The notes under the pieces: model-generated | The model's input: only the letters and a program-made list of their open reading frames with translations | Databases searched by the model: none | Told to the model about the DNA's origin: nothing | Assembly: GCA_905199755.1 (NCBI GenBank) | Contig: CAJKHT010000064.1 | Coordinates: forward strand, 1 to 15,746 | Length of the DNA stretch: 15,746 nucleotides | DNA from: an uncultured Eubacteriales bacterium | GTDB lineage: Bacteria; Bacillota; Clostridia; UBA1381 | Reading direction: 5' to 3' | Shown: in pieces, positions 8,562 to 15,623 of the stretch | How the letters are laid out: each line of letters begins with the position of its first letter | Position numbering within the stretch: the first letter of the stretch is position 1 | Program-made: the position numbers and the translations under genes

Positions 8562-8567
8562 CAATGC

Positions 8568-8592
8568 TGGTGCGAGTGTTCTTACAGGACTT
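8568..8592 (+). other. attL: left end of the element
   Basis: TGGTGCGA overlaps the inverted arm CGAGTGTTCTTACAG, which continues to 8592. To the left lie 6 nt and then the orphaned tRNA terminator. The arm is the mirror image of the one at the right end, with one mismatch in 20. Confidence 0.7.
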
Positions 8593-8679
8593 AACGAAAA
8601 ATTCAGTAAAATCAAGGGTTTCAGACAGTCGATAAACGGTATTAACCTAAAAATTAAATATTTTTCTTTTCAAAATACG

Positions 8680-8710
8680 CTTCGATATTAAAAATCGGAG
8701 CTATTTTTTT
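8680..8710 (+). terminator. leader hairpin with T-run (terminator or attenuator)
   Basis: CTTCGAT (8680-8686) pairs with ATCGGAG (8694-8700) around a 7-nt loop and is followed by CTATTTTTTT. It lies about 50 nt upstream of the small Cys-rich gene and could block transcription entering the element from outside or act as an attenuator. Confidence 0.6.
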
Positions 8711-8761
8711 ACCTTAAAACAGATAGATACAACTACAAAATTTTTGAAAGGAATTTTGAAA

Positions 8762-8932
8762 ATGAAACAGAAAAATAATGAGCAGCTATGCCCTAAATGT
8801 CAGACGGTCTACGATACATATTTGCTTGACAACAAAAATCCGTTTTGCCCGTACATTCATTGTCATAACGGCACAGGCTGCACAATGTTCAAACCGTTAA
8901 AAGAAAATACAGACCGAGAGCGTCAGGATTGA
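8762..8932 (+). CDS. small Cys-rich (zinc-ribbon-like) protein, 56 aa
   Basis: I do not recognise this gene. The product has CPKC near its start (LCPKCQTVYDT) and three more Cys (FCPYIHCHNGTGC), plus two His (IHCH), a pattern that could bind one zinc ion. The rest is polar. The ATG at 8762 is preferred: GAAAGGA lies about 10 nt upstream, whereas an in-frame TTG at 8744 has no site. Its stop lies inside the stem of a strong terminator, so it is a genuine transcription unit. In the intron-free ancestor the DUF6017 protein gene would follow about 50 nt downstream. A regulatory or DNA-binding role is only a guess. Confidence 0.7.
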   Translation: MKQKNNEQLCPKCQTVYDTYLLDNKNPFCPYIHCHNGTGCTMFKPLKENTDRERQD

Positions 8933-8955
8933 TAAAAAATCCCGGCGCTTTTTTT
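8919..8955 (+). terminator. rho-independent terminator; insertion target of the group IIC intron
   Basis: AGCGTCAGGATT (8919-8930) pairs with AATCCCGGCGCT (8938-8949), with one G-U and one A-C, followed by a 7-T run. The intron begins 2 nt after the T-run. Group IIC introns are known to insert downstream of such hairpins. Confidence 0.85.
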
Positions 8956-9451
8956 ATGTGTGCCGAGTATGGCACTTAACTTGGCGGTGAAAGTCCGCTA
9001 TGGGGGTACATATCAACCAACCATTAGTGAAGCACAAGCTATCCGTCGTGAGGCGAGAAGTGGAGACAGTGTGTAGCAAAATCGAGGCTCGATGAACAAG
9101 AACTTAATATCAAGGCTGTATAAGCGGATAAGGCTACATAACAAGCTAAAGTCCAAAAGATATGCGTAACCTTATGCAGTAAATTAAGCGAGTAAACGAG
9201 GAAAGTTAAGAGTCTTACCTCGGGAGGTCTTGCAGACGGAGAAATCCGCAGTAACAACGAACTGCAAGAAGTCAGCAGAGGTCATAGTACCGGTAAAACG
9301 GGAAGGACTGAACAATTTGTAGTGTTTTCACTACCAATAATTAGCATAGACAATAGTCAGAATGTGTTAATGAGGAGAGTACGAGCGTATCTCGGAGGGT
9401 TACTCAAAATCGATGATTTGTCTATGTGTGACAGGAAAGGAGAAAACGAGT

Positions 9452-10723
9452 ATGGAGCTTTTAGACGAAATACTGTCGAAAGAAAACCTAAATAAAGCGT
9501 ATTTACAAGTATATCGCAATAAAGGCGCTTCGGGAGTTGACGGAGTTACGGTAGATGAGCTGAAACAATATCTAAAGGAAAACAAGGAAGAAATTCTGAC
9601 AAAAATCCGACAGAGGAAGTATAAGCCACAGCCTGTAAGGCGAGTTAAAATTCCCAAAGAAAACGGAAAAATGCGAAATCTTGGCATACCGACAGTGGTG
9701 GATAGGGTTATACAACAAGCAATAGTGCAGGTGCTAAGCCCAATTTATGAGAAACAATTCAGTGAGTCAAGTTATGGTTTCAGACCGAAAAGGAGCTGTG
9801 AAATGGCAATAATGCGGTCATTGGAGCTGATGAACGACGGATATGACTGGATTGTGGATTTAGACCTTGAAAAATTTTTCGATACAGTAAATCAAGATAA
9901 GCTGATAGGATTGATTATGAAAACCGTAAAAGACGGTGAGGTAGTGTCGCTTATCAGAAAATTTCTTGTAAGCGGAGTAAGGGAAAATGGGAGATATGAG
10001 CCTACAAAGGTCGGAACACCACAGGGTGGAAATTTAAGTCCGTTGCTCAGTAACATAATGTTAAATGAGCTTGATAAGGAGCTTGAAGCAAGAGGACTGA
10101 ATTTTGTCAGGTACGCAGACGATTGTATGATATTTGTAAAAAGCGAAAAAGCGGCAAACAGAGTTTTAACCTCAATAACGAAATATATTGAGAAAAAACT
10201 CGGGCTGAAAGTCAATGCCGAAAAGAGTAAAGTGAGCAAACCAACAGGAATAAAGTTTTTAGGATATGGATTTTGGGTGGCAAAAGGCGGAAAATATAAG
10301 CCAAAACCGCATTTAAAATCAATACAAAAGCTGAAACGAAAGCTGAAACAGCTGACGGAAAGACGGATAAGCATAAGCCTTGATACACGACTTCAAAGGA
10401 TAAATTATGTAGTCAGAGGTTGGGTTAATTACTTTAGAATAGCAAATATGAAAAATGTGCTTGCAAAGATTGATGAAAGGTTGAGGACTCGAATAAGGGT
10501 AATAATCTGGAAACAATGGAAAAAGACAAAAACGAGATGCGATGCACTTGTGAAGCTTGGTATGCCGTTTGAACTTGCGTTTAACTGCGCAAACACAAGA
10601 AAAGGCTATCAGCAGATTTGCAAGACGAGATATATACAATTTGCTATTAATAATGACAGGTTAAAGAAAAGAGGTCTGCTATCGCTAACAGACCACTATC
10701 TAAAAGTACATACTGAAATATGA
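9452..10723 (+). CDS. ltrA: group II intron reverse transcriptase/maturase
   Basis: This multifunctional intron protein binds and helps splice its intron RNA and copies it into DNA at new sites. The 423-residue product opens MELLDEILSKENL and has the RT blocks: GIPTVVDRVIQQAI (78-91), YGFRPKRSC (108-116), VDLDLEKFFD with catalytic Asp (135-144), GTPQGGNLSPLLSNI (188-202), and YADD (221-224). The maturase/thumb region contains VVRGWVNYFRI (320-330) and LANTRKG-like NTRKG (381-385). It ends shortly after SLTDHYL, with no HNH endonuclease, as in class C proteins. The ATG at 9452 follows AGGAAAGGAG; an upstream in-frame ATG at 9413 would add 13 unlikely residues. All catalytic residues are intact. 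Confidence 0.95.
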   Translation: MELLDEILSKENLNKAYLQVYRNKGASGVDGVTVDELKQYLKENKEEILTKIRQRKYKPQPVRRVKIPKENGKMRNLGIPTVVDRVIQQAIVQVLSPIYEKQFSESSYGFRPKRSCEMAIMRSLELMNDGYDWIVDLDLEKFFDTVNQDKLIGLIMKTVKDGEVVSLIRKFLVSGVRENGRYEPTKVGTPQGGNLSPLLSNIMLNELDKELEARGLNFVRYADDCMIFVKSEKAANRVLTSITKYIEKKLGLKVNAEKSKVSKPTGIKFLGYGFWVAKGGKYKPKPHLKSIQKLKRKLKQLTERRISISLDTRLQRINYVVRGWVNYFRIANMKNVLAKIDERLRTRIRVIIWKQWKKTKTRCDALVKLGMPFELAFNCANTRKGYQQICKTRYIQFAINNDRLKKRGLLSLTDHYLKVHTEI

Positions 10724-10726
10724 ATT

Positions 10727-10760
10727 GAACCGCCGTGTACCGAACGGTACGCACGGTGGT
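10727..10760 (+). ncRNA. group II intron domain V (catalytic hairpin)
   Basis: Exactly 34 nt: a 9-bp lower stem (ACCGCCGTG with CACGGTGGT), a 2-nt bulge at 10750-10751, and a 4-bp upper stem with a GAAC loop. The catalytic triad position reads CGC (10731-10733) with the conserved G-U pair at its middle base, the group IIC form rather than AGC. Confidence 0.88.
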
Positions 10761-10762
10761 GT

Positions 10763-10802
10763 GAGAGGGGCGAAGCTCATTAAGAGTTAGCCTCTACTCG
10801 AT
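10763..10802 (+). ncRNA. group II intron domain VI and 3' end
   Basis: AGAGG (10764-10768) pairs with CCTCT (10791-10795), and an inner stem AGCTC/GAGTT is visible. A10796 next to the stem is the candidate branch point. The intron is taken to end at CGAT (10802), before TTCACAGG. Confidence 0.7.
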
Positions 10803-10826
10803 TTCACAGGAAAGGAGATTTTTGAA

Positions 10827-11711
10827 ATGGCAGTTTTCAGAATAGACAAAACGCGCGACTATACCGTGATGAGCAACCACCATTTGAGAAATACGGAATT
10901 ATCGTTAAAGGCAAAGGGGCTGTTATCTCTTATGCTTTCACTCCCCGAAAATTGGGACTACACAACAAAAGGACTTGCGGCAATATGCAAGGACGGAATC
11001 GACAGCATAAGCTCCTGTATCAGAGAGCTTGAAAAGCACGGATATATTATCCGTGAGCGTATGAGAAACGAAAAGGGACAGCTCACCACGATTGAATACA
11101 CGATTTTGGAGCAGCCTAAAAGTGCGCCGCCTGAACGGGAAAAGCCTATACGGGAAAAGCCTGTATTGGATATTCCTGCACAGGCAGAGCCTATACAGGA
11201 AAACACCGCACAATTAAATACTAATAAATCAAATAAAAAAGAATTAAATACGGATATATCAAATACTTATCCTATCAAATCATATCAAAAAGAGCCGGAG
11301 CCGATAAAGGCGGCACAGCCGACAAAAGAAAAATCGGATAGGATTGGATATGATGAGGTGGAAACATACAGACAGATAATCAAAGAAAATATCGACTATG
11401 ATGTTTTAAGCGTCAACCTCAACCGTGACGCTGCTATGCTTGACGAAATCGTTGACCTTATGACAGAAACGGTTTGCACACAGAAATCAAATCTTGTCAT
11501 TGCCGGCGATACCTACCCGGCGGCAATCGTGAAATCAAAGCTGTTAAAGCTGAACTCCGAGCATATTGAGTATGTTATCGACTGTATGAGGGAAAACACT
11601 TCGGATATTCGCAATATCAAAAAATATTTGTTGGCGGCGCTGTTTAATGCTCCCTCTACCATTGACAGCTATTACACGACAAAAGTACATCACGATATGG
11701 CAAACTTTTAA
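10827..11711 (+). CDS. replication-initiator-like wHTH protein with DUF6017 C-terminal domain
   Basis: This is a plasmid/ICE-type protein probably involved in replication or control of the element; its exact biochemical role is not established. The 294-residue product has an N-terminal winged-helix domain (about 1-95: SLKAKGLLSLMLSLPENWDY, then TTKGLAAICKDG and SCIRELEKHGYI) of the kind seen in replication initiator A-like proteins. A Pro/Glu/Lys linker (about 96-170) contains short imperfect PIREKP/PIQEN repeats. The C-terminal domain (about 174-290: DEVETYRQIIKENIDYD ... KKYLLAALFNAPSTIDSYY) matches what I know as DUF6017. AGGAAAGGAG precedes the ATG. The intron ends 24 nt upstream, so the gene keeps its own ribosome site. 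Confidence 0.82.
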   Translation: MAVFRIDKTRDYTVMSNHHLRNTELSLKAKGLLSLMLSLPENWDYTTKGLAAICKDGIDSISSCIRELEKHGYIIRERMRNEKGQLTTIEYTILEQPKSAPPEREKPIREKPVLDIPAQAEPIQENTAQLNTNKSNKKELNTDISNTYPIKSYQKEPEPIKAAQPTKEKSDRIGYDEVETYRQIIKENIDYDVLSVNLNRDAAMLDEIVDLMTETVCTQKSNLVIAGDTYPAAIVKSKLLKLNSEHIEYVIDCMRENTSDIRNIKKYLLAALFNAPSTIDSYYTTKVHHDMANF

Positions 11712-11764
11712 GGCGGTGCGTCTATGAAAAAATCCGATTACAAAAAGTGCAGACCGCCTTAAAA
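11706..11764. repeat. perfect 12-bp inverted repeat around a 12-codon ORF
   Basis: TTTTAAGGCGGT (11706-11717) and ACCGCCTTAAAA (11753-11764) are perfect complements 35 nt apart. Between them, ATG at 11724 opens a 12-codon ORF (MKKSDYKKCRPP) that stops at 11762. The ORF has only a weak ribosome site inside the left arm and may be the stump of a deleted gene or a leader peptide. There is no T-run, so this is not a standard terminator. Confidence 0.6.
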
Positions 11765-11767
11765 ACA

Positions 11768-11794
11768 GCGTTTTGAGAGTAAAACGCGTTTTAT
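11768..11794 (+). terminator. probable terminator between the DUF6017 gene and the Cys/His-repeat gene
   Basis: GCGTTTT (11768-11774) pairs with AAAACGC (11781-11787) around GAGAGT, followed by GTTTTAT. The T-run is short, so efficiency is uncertain. Confidence 0.5.
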
Positions 11795-11822
11795 ATAAAT
11801 CAAACAGAAAGGAAAAAATAAA

Positions 11823-14684
11823 ATGAATTTCAAAAGCAAATTAAAAAATATTCTGTCGGCAGCATTGGCAGTATCAACGCTGCTTTCGGGATTTACGCCG
11901 ATAACGACCTATGCGGCACAGGTAAATGAGTATGTCGATCCTGCGGATATATGGGTATCTGCAAACGGCAGAACAAACGAGCTTGATTTTAATGCGACTA
12001 TCACGCAGGAAACGAGCTGGTGTACGGTATGCAACAAAGACACGATAATGCTTACTTACAGAACGCCCGAATATACCAAAAGCGGAACAACCGCATTAAA
12101 CAGGGGCGTTAAATTTTCGGACGGAACAATGGTTGACGGAAAAACAAAGGGCAATCTCGATAACGGGCGGCCGAATCAGGACGCAAGCTACACAACATAT
12201 CATTGGACTAAATCTGTTTGCCAGACCTGCGGAACAATAAACTCCGTTGACGGCAGAGACGCATACGGATTCAGCCGTAATGTTTACGGGCTAAATTCCT
12301 GCGACCACAATTTTTTCTTGGACTTTGACAATACCACCTACACCCCGTACAGTGAAAGCTATCATACAACGGTATTAAAGGCAGGACGATATTGTCAGTT
12401 TTGCAAGGGTACGAAAGCAAGAGCCTCCGAGAAACGAGAGCAGCACGACTTTTCCGAAACGGTTGACGGTCAGATTGGCAACAACCGTTTTTTCATTTCC
12501 GAAACGTGCGGCGACTGCGGATATTCAACAAGCGAGTATGTAACCGCAAAATCGGTTGTATCATCATACTACGGAAATGTGGATAACAAATCCCATACCG
12601 TAACCGTGAGCGACCTGTCGGACAGCGGTGTACATACAAGTATTCGCTACGGCACATCTGCCGGAAAATGCAATCTCACCTCTGCGCCAAACTATACCGA
12701 CGCCGGATATTATCCCGTTTACTATGAAATCTCATATAAGTATCAGGGCGAAACAATGACGGAAAACGGTGTATCGTATGTGTGGCTGCTGGAGGACAAA
12801 AAGGACGATAACAGCGGCGGAACGATTATCGTTATTCCACCCGAAAAGCACGAACACGATTATCGTTATCTCGAAACCGTTGCTCCCTCTTGCGATAACT
12901 TGGGATATGAACGCTGGCAGTGTGACGGCTGCGGAAAACTTGACAAGAGAAATTACACAAAGGCAACCGGGCATAATTACAAGGCAATTACAATGCGTGA
13001 AGCTACTTGCAAACAAGGCGGCTTAAAGCTCAATTTATGTGATAAGTGCGGCAGCTTTTATGAGGAAAGCACACCGACAGGCGAACACAAATACAAGACC
13101 GAAAAAGTACAGCCCACTTGCAGAAATGTAGGCTATACAAATCACATCTGCGAAATCTGCGGCAATTCATATATTACCGATATGACGCCGATTATTTCAC
13201 ACGCTTATGAGCGTATCACCAAAGAGCCGACCTGTACGGATAAAGGTTATACGACCTCAACCTGTACTATGTGCGGACTGAATTATGTTTCGGACTACAC
13301 CGAGCCGACAGGACACGATTGGGACGAGGGACATTCTGTAACTTCATCTACTTGCACGGCGGACGGCGTAATTGAATACCGTTGTAAAAATACAGGCTGC
13401 AAGGAAAAAATGATTAAAGCGGAATCTGCAACGGGACATACACCGGGCAAGGAAGCTACTTGCACAGAGCCGCAAACTTGTGAAAAATGCAGTACGGTTT
13501 TAGAACTTCCGAAAGGACACAGCTATTCCGAAAAGATAGTTGCTCCGACTTGCACAGCTATGGGCTATACAGAATACAAATGCGATAATTGCGACGACAG
13601 CTATATCGGCGATTACACCGATAAGGCAGAACACAAATATGCGAAAAATATTACTGCTCCCACTTGTACCGAACACGGCTACACAACGAATACTTGTGTA
13701 AACTGCGGTGATGAATTTGTTTCGGACTACACAGAAAAGAAACCGCATAACTACAATGCGGAAATCACAAAGCCGACTTGTACCGGGTTTGGTTATACAA
13801 CTTACACTTGTGCAGACTGCGGCGATAAATATATTTCCGACTATATGGATAAGACCGAACACAATTACAGCAAAAAAGTAATTGAGCCGACCTGCACCGA
13901 GCACGGATATACAATCTACACCTGCCCCGACTGCGGAAAGGAATATATCGCAGACTATACGGAACATAAAAATCACAACTACACCGAAACCGTAATTGCC
14001 CCCACTTGCACAGAAATGGGCTACACGATTTTCACTTGTGATTGCGGCGATAGCTACAAGGGCAATTACACGGATAAAATTCCTCACAATTACAAAAAGA
14101 CAGTAACCGAGCCGACCTGTACCGAAATCGGATTTACAACTTCCGTTTGCGAGGTTTGCGGCGACACGGTTAAGAGCGATTACAAAAACGCAAAGGGACA
14201 CGCACCGTCAGAATGGATAATTGACGAAGCGGCTACCATTGAGCACGGCGGCAGAAAGCATATTGAATGTATTGAGTGTAAAGCGATATTGCAGACTGCG
14301 GATATTCCCCGGCTTGTGGCAAAGGATAATTCGGACGAGGACGGAAAGGCTGAAATCGGCGAATATTCCGTTATTCTCACGGATAAAAACAATAAGCCTG
14401 TGTTTAATTCCGAAATCACGATTGACAAGGACGATAATATTTCAATCCGCTTGCCGAAAAACAGACTTCTTGACTTTGCGGACAGAACAACGATAACTAT
14501 ATTCAACACCGAAAATCAGACGGCGGCAAATGGCTTGAATATCTTTATTGCCGATGACAACGGTAATAACGCAACAGGCGTAACGGACGAAAACGGACAG
14601 TTTATTGCACCCGATAAAAAATCATCGACAGGAGATGACAACGGCACAATCGGCAAAGAGGAAGGCGACAGCAAATTTACCTAA
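11823..14684 (+). CDS. large secreted Cys/His tandem-repeat protein, probably 3'-truncated
   Basis: This 953-residue predicted exported protein has unknown function. A signal peptide (about 1-32, ending TTYAA) is followed by an N-terminal region (about 33-340) with four CxxC pairs (WCTVC, VCQTC, YCQFC, TCGDC). Then come 13 tandem units of about 38 residues (345-830), each built as H-Y ... PTCTE-GYTTYTC-x2-CG ... YTD. A beta-rich segment (about 840-935, EYSVILTDKNNKPVFNSEI, ending GVTDENGQFIAPD) resembles repeated surface-protein modules. No sortase motif, transmembrane tail or SLH anchor is present, and the last 18 residues are low complexity and run into recombinase sequence in another frame, so the natural C-terminus has probably been lost. 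AAAGGA lies about 10 nt before the ATG. Metal binding or surface adhesion are guesses from the Cys/His pattern. Confidence 0.85.
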   Translation: MNFKSKLKNILSAALAVSTLLSGFTPITTYAAQVNEYVDPADIWVSANGRTNELDFNATITQETSWCTVCNKDTIMLTYRTPEYTKSGTTALNRGVKFSDGTMVDGKTKGNLDNGRPNQDASYTTYHWTKSVCQTCGTINSVDGRDAYGFSRNVYGLNSCDHNFFLDFDNTTYTPYSESYHTTVLKAGRYCQFCKGTKARASEKREQHDFSETVDGQIGNNRFFISETCGDCGYSTSEYVTAKSVVSSYYGNVDNKSHTVTVSDLSDSGVHTSIRYGTSAGKCNLTSAPNYTDAGYYPVYYEISYKYQGETMTENGVSYVWLLEDKKDDNSGGTIIVIPPEKHEHDYRYLETVAPSCDNLGYERWQCDGCGKLDKRNYTKATGHNYKAITMREATCKQGGLKLNLCDKCGSFYEESTPTGEHKYKTEKVQPTCRNVGYTNHICEICGNSYITDMTPIISHAYERITKEPTCTDKGYTTSTCTMCGLNYVSDYTEPTGHDWDEGHSVTSSTCTADGVIEYRCKNTGCKEKMIKAESATGHTPGKEATCTEPQTCEKCSTVLELPKGHSYSEKIVAPTCTAMGYTEYKCDNCDDSYIGDYTDKAEHKYAKNITAPTCTEHGYTTNTCVNCGDEFVSDYTEKKPHNYNAEITKPTCTGFGYTTYTCADCGDKYISDYMDKTEHNYSKKVIEPTCTEHGYTIYTCPDCGKEYIADYTEHKNHNYTETVIAPTCTEMGYTIFTCDCGDSYKGNYTDKIPHNYKKTVTEPTCTEIGFTTSVCEVCGDTVKSDYKNAKGHAPSEWIIDEAATIEHGGRKHIECIECKAILQTADIPRLVAKDNSDEDGKAEIGEYSVILTDKNNKPVFNSEITIDKDDNISIRLPKNRLLDFADRTTITIFNTENQTAANGLNIFIADDNGNNATGVTDENGQFIAPDKKSSTGDDNGTIGKEEGDSKFT
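12855..14312 (+). repeat. 13 tandem about 38-codon Cys/His repeats
   Basis: The units begin at each H-(N/K/S/D)-Y, for example HKYAKNITAPTCTEHGYTT. The consensus has one Cys in PTC, a CxxC about ten residues later, and a His at the unit start. Units 7-12 are most alike. Units 1-2, 5-6 and 13 are diverged, and unit 13 has lost the PTC Cys. Unit 11 reads TCDCGD, one residue short of CxxC. Divergence at the DNA level shows this is an old array, not a recent expansion. Confidence 0.85.
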
Positions 14685-15562
14685 ACGACAGGGAAAATTG
14701 GGTTGTATTCAAAGATGTTCACGAGCCTATTGTTGATCGCAGCGTATGGGAAACAATACAAGAAAGGCGAAGCAGAAAAACACGCAAAAAGCAGAAAACT
14801 TACGGCGAGAAAAATATGTTTGCCGGCTTGCTTGTGTGTGCTGACTGTGGCAGTAACCTATGGTATCATTTTAATCAGGCAAATCCCGAAATTGAATATT
14901 TTAATTGTTCGGGATATAACAAAGGAAAAAGAAAAATCTGTAACTCAACGCACTATATACGGGTTGATTTTTTGGAAAAGGTTGTGCTTGGTGAAATCAG
15001 ACGCTTAACAAAACTTGCGACACAGTATGAGAATGAATTTGCTAAAATTGTTATGGGACACTCAATAAAGGCGGCTCAGCAAGAACGGCAATTAAAGCAA
15101 AAAGAATTAAATACATTAAATGCAAGAAACGACGAGCTTGACAATTTGTTTGAGCATATTTACGAGGACAATGTTTCCAGCAAGATAAGCGATGACAGAT
15201 TTGCAAAGCTGTCCGTCAAATATGAATCGGAGCAAAAGGAAGTTACGGCACGCATAAAGGAATTGGAAACAGAGCTTAGCAGTGAAAAAAGCAAAGCGGT
15301 AACCGCTGATATGTTTATGGCTTCTGTTCGGAAATATACCAGAGCAAGAAAATTAACTCCGAGAATGTTAAACGAACTGATTGATAAAATCGAAGTACAC
15401 CAATCCGAAAAGATTGACGGCAAAACCGTTCAACAGCTCACAATACATTATAACTGCATAGGTAATATAGAAATTCCCGACCTTGAAAAGCTGCCCGAAA
15501 ATAATGTTTCGGTGCACACAAGGCAAGGTGTAGATGTTCATTATGCGTGTGCAGCAAGCTAA
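14672..15562 (+). pseudogene. large serine recombinase, 5'-truncated (C-terminal half only)
   Basis: Recognisable recombinase sequence begins at about 14675 with YLNDRENWVVFKDVHEPIVD, the late part of the Recombinase domain. It continues with a zinc-ribbon (LLVCADCGSNLWYH ... FNCSGYNKGKRKICNSTHY), a coiled coil (about 15060-15300: AAQQERQLKQKELNTLNARN ... IKELETELSSEKS), and a C-terminal tail (LTPRMLNELIDKIEVH ... YACAAS). The catalytic N-terminal domain with its active Ser, about 250-300 residues, is missing; upstream in this frame there are stops at 14615 and 14636 inside the repeat-protein gene. No good start or ribosome site is present (an in-frame ATG lies at 14816). The intact protein would have catalysed integration and excision of this element. 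The cause is probably a deletion joining the two genes. Confidence 0.88.
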
Positions 15563-15570
15563 AAAGGCAA

Positions 15571-15623
15571 TAAAAAAACCGAGTGTCATACAAAACCTTT
15601 CAAGTTCTGTAAGAACACTCGGT
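15571..15623 (-). terminator. element-borne terminator for minus-strand tRNA transcription
   Basis: On the minus strand ACCGAGTGT pairs with ACACTCGGT (15615-15623 with 15578-15586), a perfect 9-bp stem with an inner TTCT/AGAA hairpin in its loop, followed by seven T. One side of the stem is part of the att arm. It replaces the tRNA terminator displaced by the insertion. Confidence 0.75.

Larger units (their letters stand above)
8562..8761 (+). other. non-coding left end of the element / leader of the small gene
   Basis: About 200 nt hold the left att arm and a hairpin terminator-like structure (8680-8710), but no credible gene. A 60-codon ORF at 8509-8691 starts upstream of the element boundary, has no ribosome site, and crosses the terminator and att site, so it is not counted. 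No convincing promoter was seen for the small gene, although the leader hairpin suggests regulated or insulated transcription. Confidence 0.5.
8958..10802 (+). mobile_element. group IIC (bacterial class C) intron, apparently full length
   Basis: This is a self-splicing retroelement of about 1845 nt. The 5' end GTGTGCC at 8958 fits the GUGYG consensus. About 490 nt of structured domain I-III RNA precede a maturase ORF in domain IV. A 34-nt domain V (10727-10760) and a domain VI ending CTACTCGAT follow, placing the 3' splice site near 10802. Length, maturase type and position behind a terminator all match class C. It lies between the small gene's terminator and the ribosome site of the replication-protein gene, so it interrupts no protein. 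The exact 3' boundary is inferred to within 1-2 nt. Confidence 0.88.

Noticed and set aside
8509..8691. 60-codon plus-strand ORF across the left element boundary
   Set aside because: It begins in the SLH terminator, runs through the minus-strand terminator and attL, lacks a ribosome site and has no recognisable protein features.
9413..9451. ATG at 9413 as the maturase start
   Set aside because: The ribosome site AGGAAAGGAG lies between it and the ATG at 9452, and MELLDEIL at 9452 matches class C maturase N-termini.
13500..14201. 233-codon minus-strand ORF
   Set aside because: It is the antisense shadow of the tandem Cys/His repeats; periodic codons keep the opposite frame open.
12855..14312. 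CRISPR-like or DNA-level repeat array
   Set aside because: The periodicity is about 114 nt, in frame with a signal-peptide-bearing ORF and diverged at DNA level, so these are protein repeats.
14703..15008. 101-codon plus-strand ORF overlapping the recombinase fragment
   Set aside because: The recombinase motifs (VVFKDVHEPIVD, CADCGS) are in another frame; this one is a shadow.
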